From assembly GCA_934047225.1 (NCBI GenBank), contig OW204011.1, forward strand, positions 14,086,339-14,150,338: a DNA stretch of 64,000 bases. The letters are read 5' to 3'. Numbering within the stretch: the stretch's first letter is position 1; the number at the start of each line of letters is the position of its first letter. Positions 61,955 to 64,000 of the stretch are shown here, piece after piece. The position numbers and the translations under genes were made by a program. Source of the DNA: Ypsolopha sequella. Its lineage: Eukaryota > Arthropoda > Insecta > Lepidoptera > Ypsolophidae. Below the pieces are notes generated by a model that was not told the origin of the DNA, searched no databases, and saw nothing but the letters and a program-made list of their open reading frames with translations.

Positions 61955-62795
61955 TAGGGTTTTGTAGCACCTAAAAGGTACAAAAGGAACCTTAATGGTG
62001 AGACTCCGTTGTCCGTCCGTCGGTTTGTCCATCCGTCCGTCCGTATGTCTGAGCCTCATATCTTTAGCACCGCTATGAAATTTGGCACAAAAATTGCATA
62101 AATTTTTTTACATACCACAGTGTAAAAAGAATATTAAAATTTTGAAACTGTTCATTTCCTTAATATTTTTTATTAATATTTCCAAATCAAAAGTGGGAAA
62201 AATAAAAATATTATTCTAAAAATACAATACGGGTATCAAATTGTAAATATTAAAAAGTTGATTGCAAAATGTCACTGGTTTCGAGAAATCTTTAGAAAAC
62301 TACAAAAATATGTATGTATAATCCCCCCCCACTTATCTCCGAAAGTGGTGCACTGAAAAATATGAAAAAACTGTCAATTATAGATCATAACTTGCCAATA
62401 GCAGAAAATCTATAGCGATTAAAAAAATTGAGCACAAACGAGAATTATAAAAAAAAGTAAAATGAATAAAAAAAAATTTTATATAAATACAATATAATTA
62501 TCAAATTGTAGGTATTATAAAGTTAATTATAAAAATATATAGTTTAGTTATATTTAATTGCATCCATTTCGAGAAATCCTTGAAAAACCATAAAAAATGT
62601 ATGTCCCCCCCCCTTATCTCCAAAACCGGTAGACCGAAAAATATGTACAAAATCTTAGTAGCATATGTTTACGTAAAGATTACAGGAAAATAAAGCGGTA
62701 GAGAAATTCACGAAAATAAATGATAAAATTAAATTTATCTTCCACATTACGAAACCCTGGTAACGCGAATCTGACTCGCACTTGGCCGGCTTTTT
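61955..62795 (-). repeat. GGAACCCT-type dispersed element, near full length (minus)
   Basis: On the minus strand it starts GGCCAAGTGCGAGTCAGATTCGCG (62790-62765) and ends TTTTGTACCTTTTAGGTGCTACAAAACCCTAAAAAA (61960 region), with CCGTCCGTCCGTATG and CCCCCCTTATCTCC words inside. Same family as 48545-49660 and 18985-19620. Confidence 0.65.
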
Positions 62796-62811
62796 TGAAG
62801 GAGGAATACTT

Positions 62812-63775
62812 GAGCAGCGTGGGTCGTCTTCGGCCGCCCGAAGGGCGGTCGAAGGTACGGGCCTTGATGTAAACATCTTTGCCCGGGCTTCAACTCCGCG
62901 GGCTTCAACCCGCGGGTCCGGGGGGGCCGCCAATATGGTAGTTGGCAGCATGTCGGAGATCGTGTCGTGACGGGCCGCTGGTGGTACGACCGGCAGCTCC
63001 ACTCCCTTTTCATGACTGCCGGTGGTAACGTCACTGGCAGCCCAGTCCGTCTTCAATCTCCGACATCTTCTTCCGAGCTGCTCGCGGATGACTCACGCAG
63101 CAGCTCTCGAGGGTAAGGTCTTCCGGTGGGGGATCTGTCGTACGTGGGGGCGAGTACACGGAGATGTTCGTGCGGGCCGTTGGTGGCCCGATCATAGATG
63201 ACACGGGCCAAACTGCGCACGAACTCTTCAACGCTCTCAACCCCTAGATCCGTTGCGATGGTCGTGTTTCTCGTCAGGTAGTGTGCGCCGGTGATTGCAC
63301 GCAGGGCAATGTTTTGTTGCGCCTGGAGTCTCTGCCGGTTGGTCGCAGATGCCAAGACGTACCACGCAGGCGCCGCATAAGTCAGGCGGGAGCGCAGGTA
63401 CGTCTTGTAGATCATCACCTTGGTCCGAAGTGGTAGTCTTGATGTTAGCACCTTTTGTGTATGTCAACACTGCCATCCCAGCTGGCATTACCGTAGAGGA
63501 CTCTTTACTGGTAGAAAGAACGCATAGTAGTTAGTTGACGGACTGGGCTGCCGGTGACGTTACCACCGGCAGTCATGAAAAGGGAGTGGAACTGCCGGTC
63601 GTAATGCCGGCGGCCCGTCACGACGCGATCTCCGACATGCCGCCAACCATCATATTGGCGGCCCCCCCCGGACCCGCGGGTTGAAGCCCGCGGAGTTGAA
63701 GCTCGAGCAAAGATGTCCACATCAAGGCCCGTACCTTCGACCGCCCTTAGGGCGGCCGAAGACGACCCACGTATC
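62812..63775. mobile_element. GC-rich inverted repeats (about 240 bp) flanking a LINE fragment
   Basis: 62812-63050 and 63535-63775 are near-perfect complements (GTGGGTCGTCTTCGGCCGCC... to GCCCAGTCCGTC). They are much more GC-rich than the surroundings and contain internal palindromes (GCCGCCCGAAGGGCGG). The 480-bp centre encodes a LINE C-terminus on the minus strand, whose 3' UTR is the left arm. The right arm is the same 3' UTR inverted. Confidence 0.8.
63053..63490 (-). pseudogene. LINE ORF2 C-terminal fragment within the inverted repeats
   Basis: The frame LTSRLPLRTKVMIYKTYLRS, RLTYAAPAWYVLASATNRQRLQ, QNIALRAITGAHYLTRN, then ELLRESSASSSEEDVGD-stop. 'L..R.YAAPAW' and 'LQ..QN..LR.I.GA....RN' are diagnostic for jockey/R1-like ORF2 C-termini. 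The 3' UTR continues into the left arm. 5'-truncated at about 63490. Confidence 0.8.
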
Positions 63776-64000
63776 GTAGTTAGTTGGTTCATTAAATGAA
63801 TACCTACCTTCACTAAGTTAACTTTGCAGTTCTTTTATAAATTTTGTAAACAATGTTTTTATTTTTCGTTTAAATTACTCAAGTTTATATAACAATTACG
63901 AAACCCCTAAGGGCATTCCAGTTCAATAGTAACAATTGATCGGTTTTTAGGGTTCCATAGTCAACTGTAATTTGGCATGGATATAAATATTTGTCACGCC

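Larger units (their letters stand above)
54440..63995 (+). repeat. Segmental duplication, copy D (plus orientation)
   Basis: It is collinear with A and B in reverse: CTAGCGGTACGCATAAATA block (54520 vs 14320), ACTAACAATATG/ACTAACAATAGG block, inverted-repeat block, CTAATTTCAGTGATATAATTATGAC block, [LINE insertion], promoter, MQSL exon, intron, ACCACCTGTGG block, decayed RT, [further insertions], and GACAAATAT..CCTAAGGG..TTTCGTAATTG at 63800-63995. It is expanded by a LINE (55495-57990) and by 60.3-63.8 kb of other elements. Confidence 0.8.

Overview
This is animal nuclear DNA, most likely from a moth or butterfly (Lepidoptera). It is AT-rich and has very few long open frames, spliceosomal GT-AG signals, AATAAA poly(A) signals and dense layers of transposable elements. 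Several dispersed repeats carry words I know from lepidopteran genomes: the GGGGTAGGCAGAG SINE-like motif, the GCCAAGTGCGAGT...GGAACCCTAAA element and Helitrons ending in CTAG. The species cannot be named from this sequence alone.

Host-gene content is small. (1) A family of tiny first exons starts MQSL and encodes the beginning of a signal peptide. Four copies (12847-12885 minus, 28223-28261 minus, 48392-48430 minus, 58134-58172 plus) share promoter, 5' leader, start codon and GTAAG donor. They lie in four copies (A-D) of one segmental duplication. Two more distant relatives lie on the plus strand (18156-18191, and a damaged one at 32179). (2) A terminal exon at 31416-31508 encodes a 30-residue Asp/Gly/His-containing tail and is phase-compatible with the 18156 exon. 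A relic of the same exon lies at about 17747-17800. In both places the next first exon follows within a few hundred bases, so this was a head-to-tail array. (3) A second gene type is represented by an Ala/Gly-rich terminal exon (752-978 plus) and its paralogue in an inverted duplication (36060-35077 minus), the latter interrupted by a 773-bp solo LTR. (4) A lone THAP-domain exon lies at about 43811-43956.

The rest is mobile DNA. 1-5.3 kb: a MITE, the first Ala/Gly exon, minisatellites and a large foldback. 5.3-14.4 kb: segment A, holding a jockey-type LINE that itself holds a BEL/Pao LTR retrotransposon with gag but no pol. 14.4-25.2 kb: microsatellite, Helitron remnants, minisatellites, tRNA-derived SINE. 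25.3-29.6 kb: segment B. 29.6-38 kb: LINE remnants, the peptide tail exon, a piggyBac derivative, 232-bp tandem repeats, and the inverted duplication with its solo LTR. 38-42 kb: a LINE with C2H2 finger, RT and restriction-like endonuclease. 42-49.7 kb: foldbacks, a hAT element with perfect 8-bp target duplication, LINE tails, segment C. 49.7-54.3 kb: a near-intact two-ORF CR1-like LINE inserted into one arm of a foldback. 54.4-64 kb: segment D with a decayed APE-type LINE between the duplicated upstream region and its promoter, plus further LINE tails and GC-rich inverted repeats.

The segmental copies act as natural empty sites for one another, and that is the strongest evidence for many insertion boundaries reported here. 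The least-explained signal is the repeatedly copied 'promoter plus signal-peptide exon' module and the small secreted proteins it should serve. I do not recognise their family.
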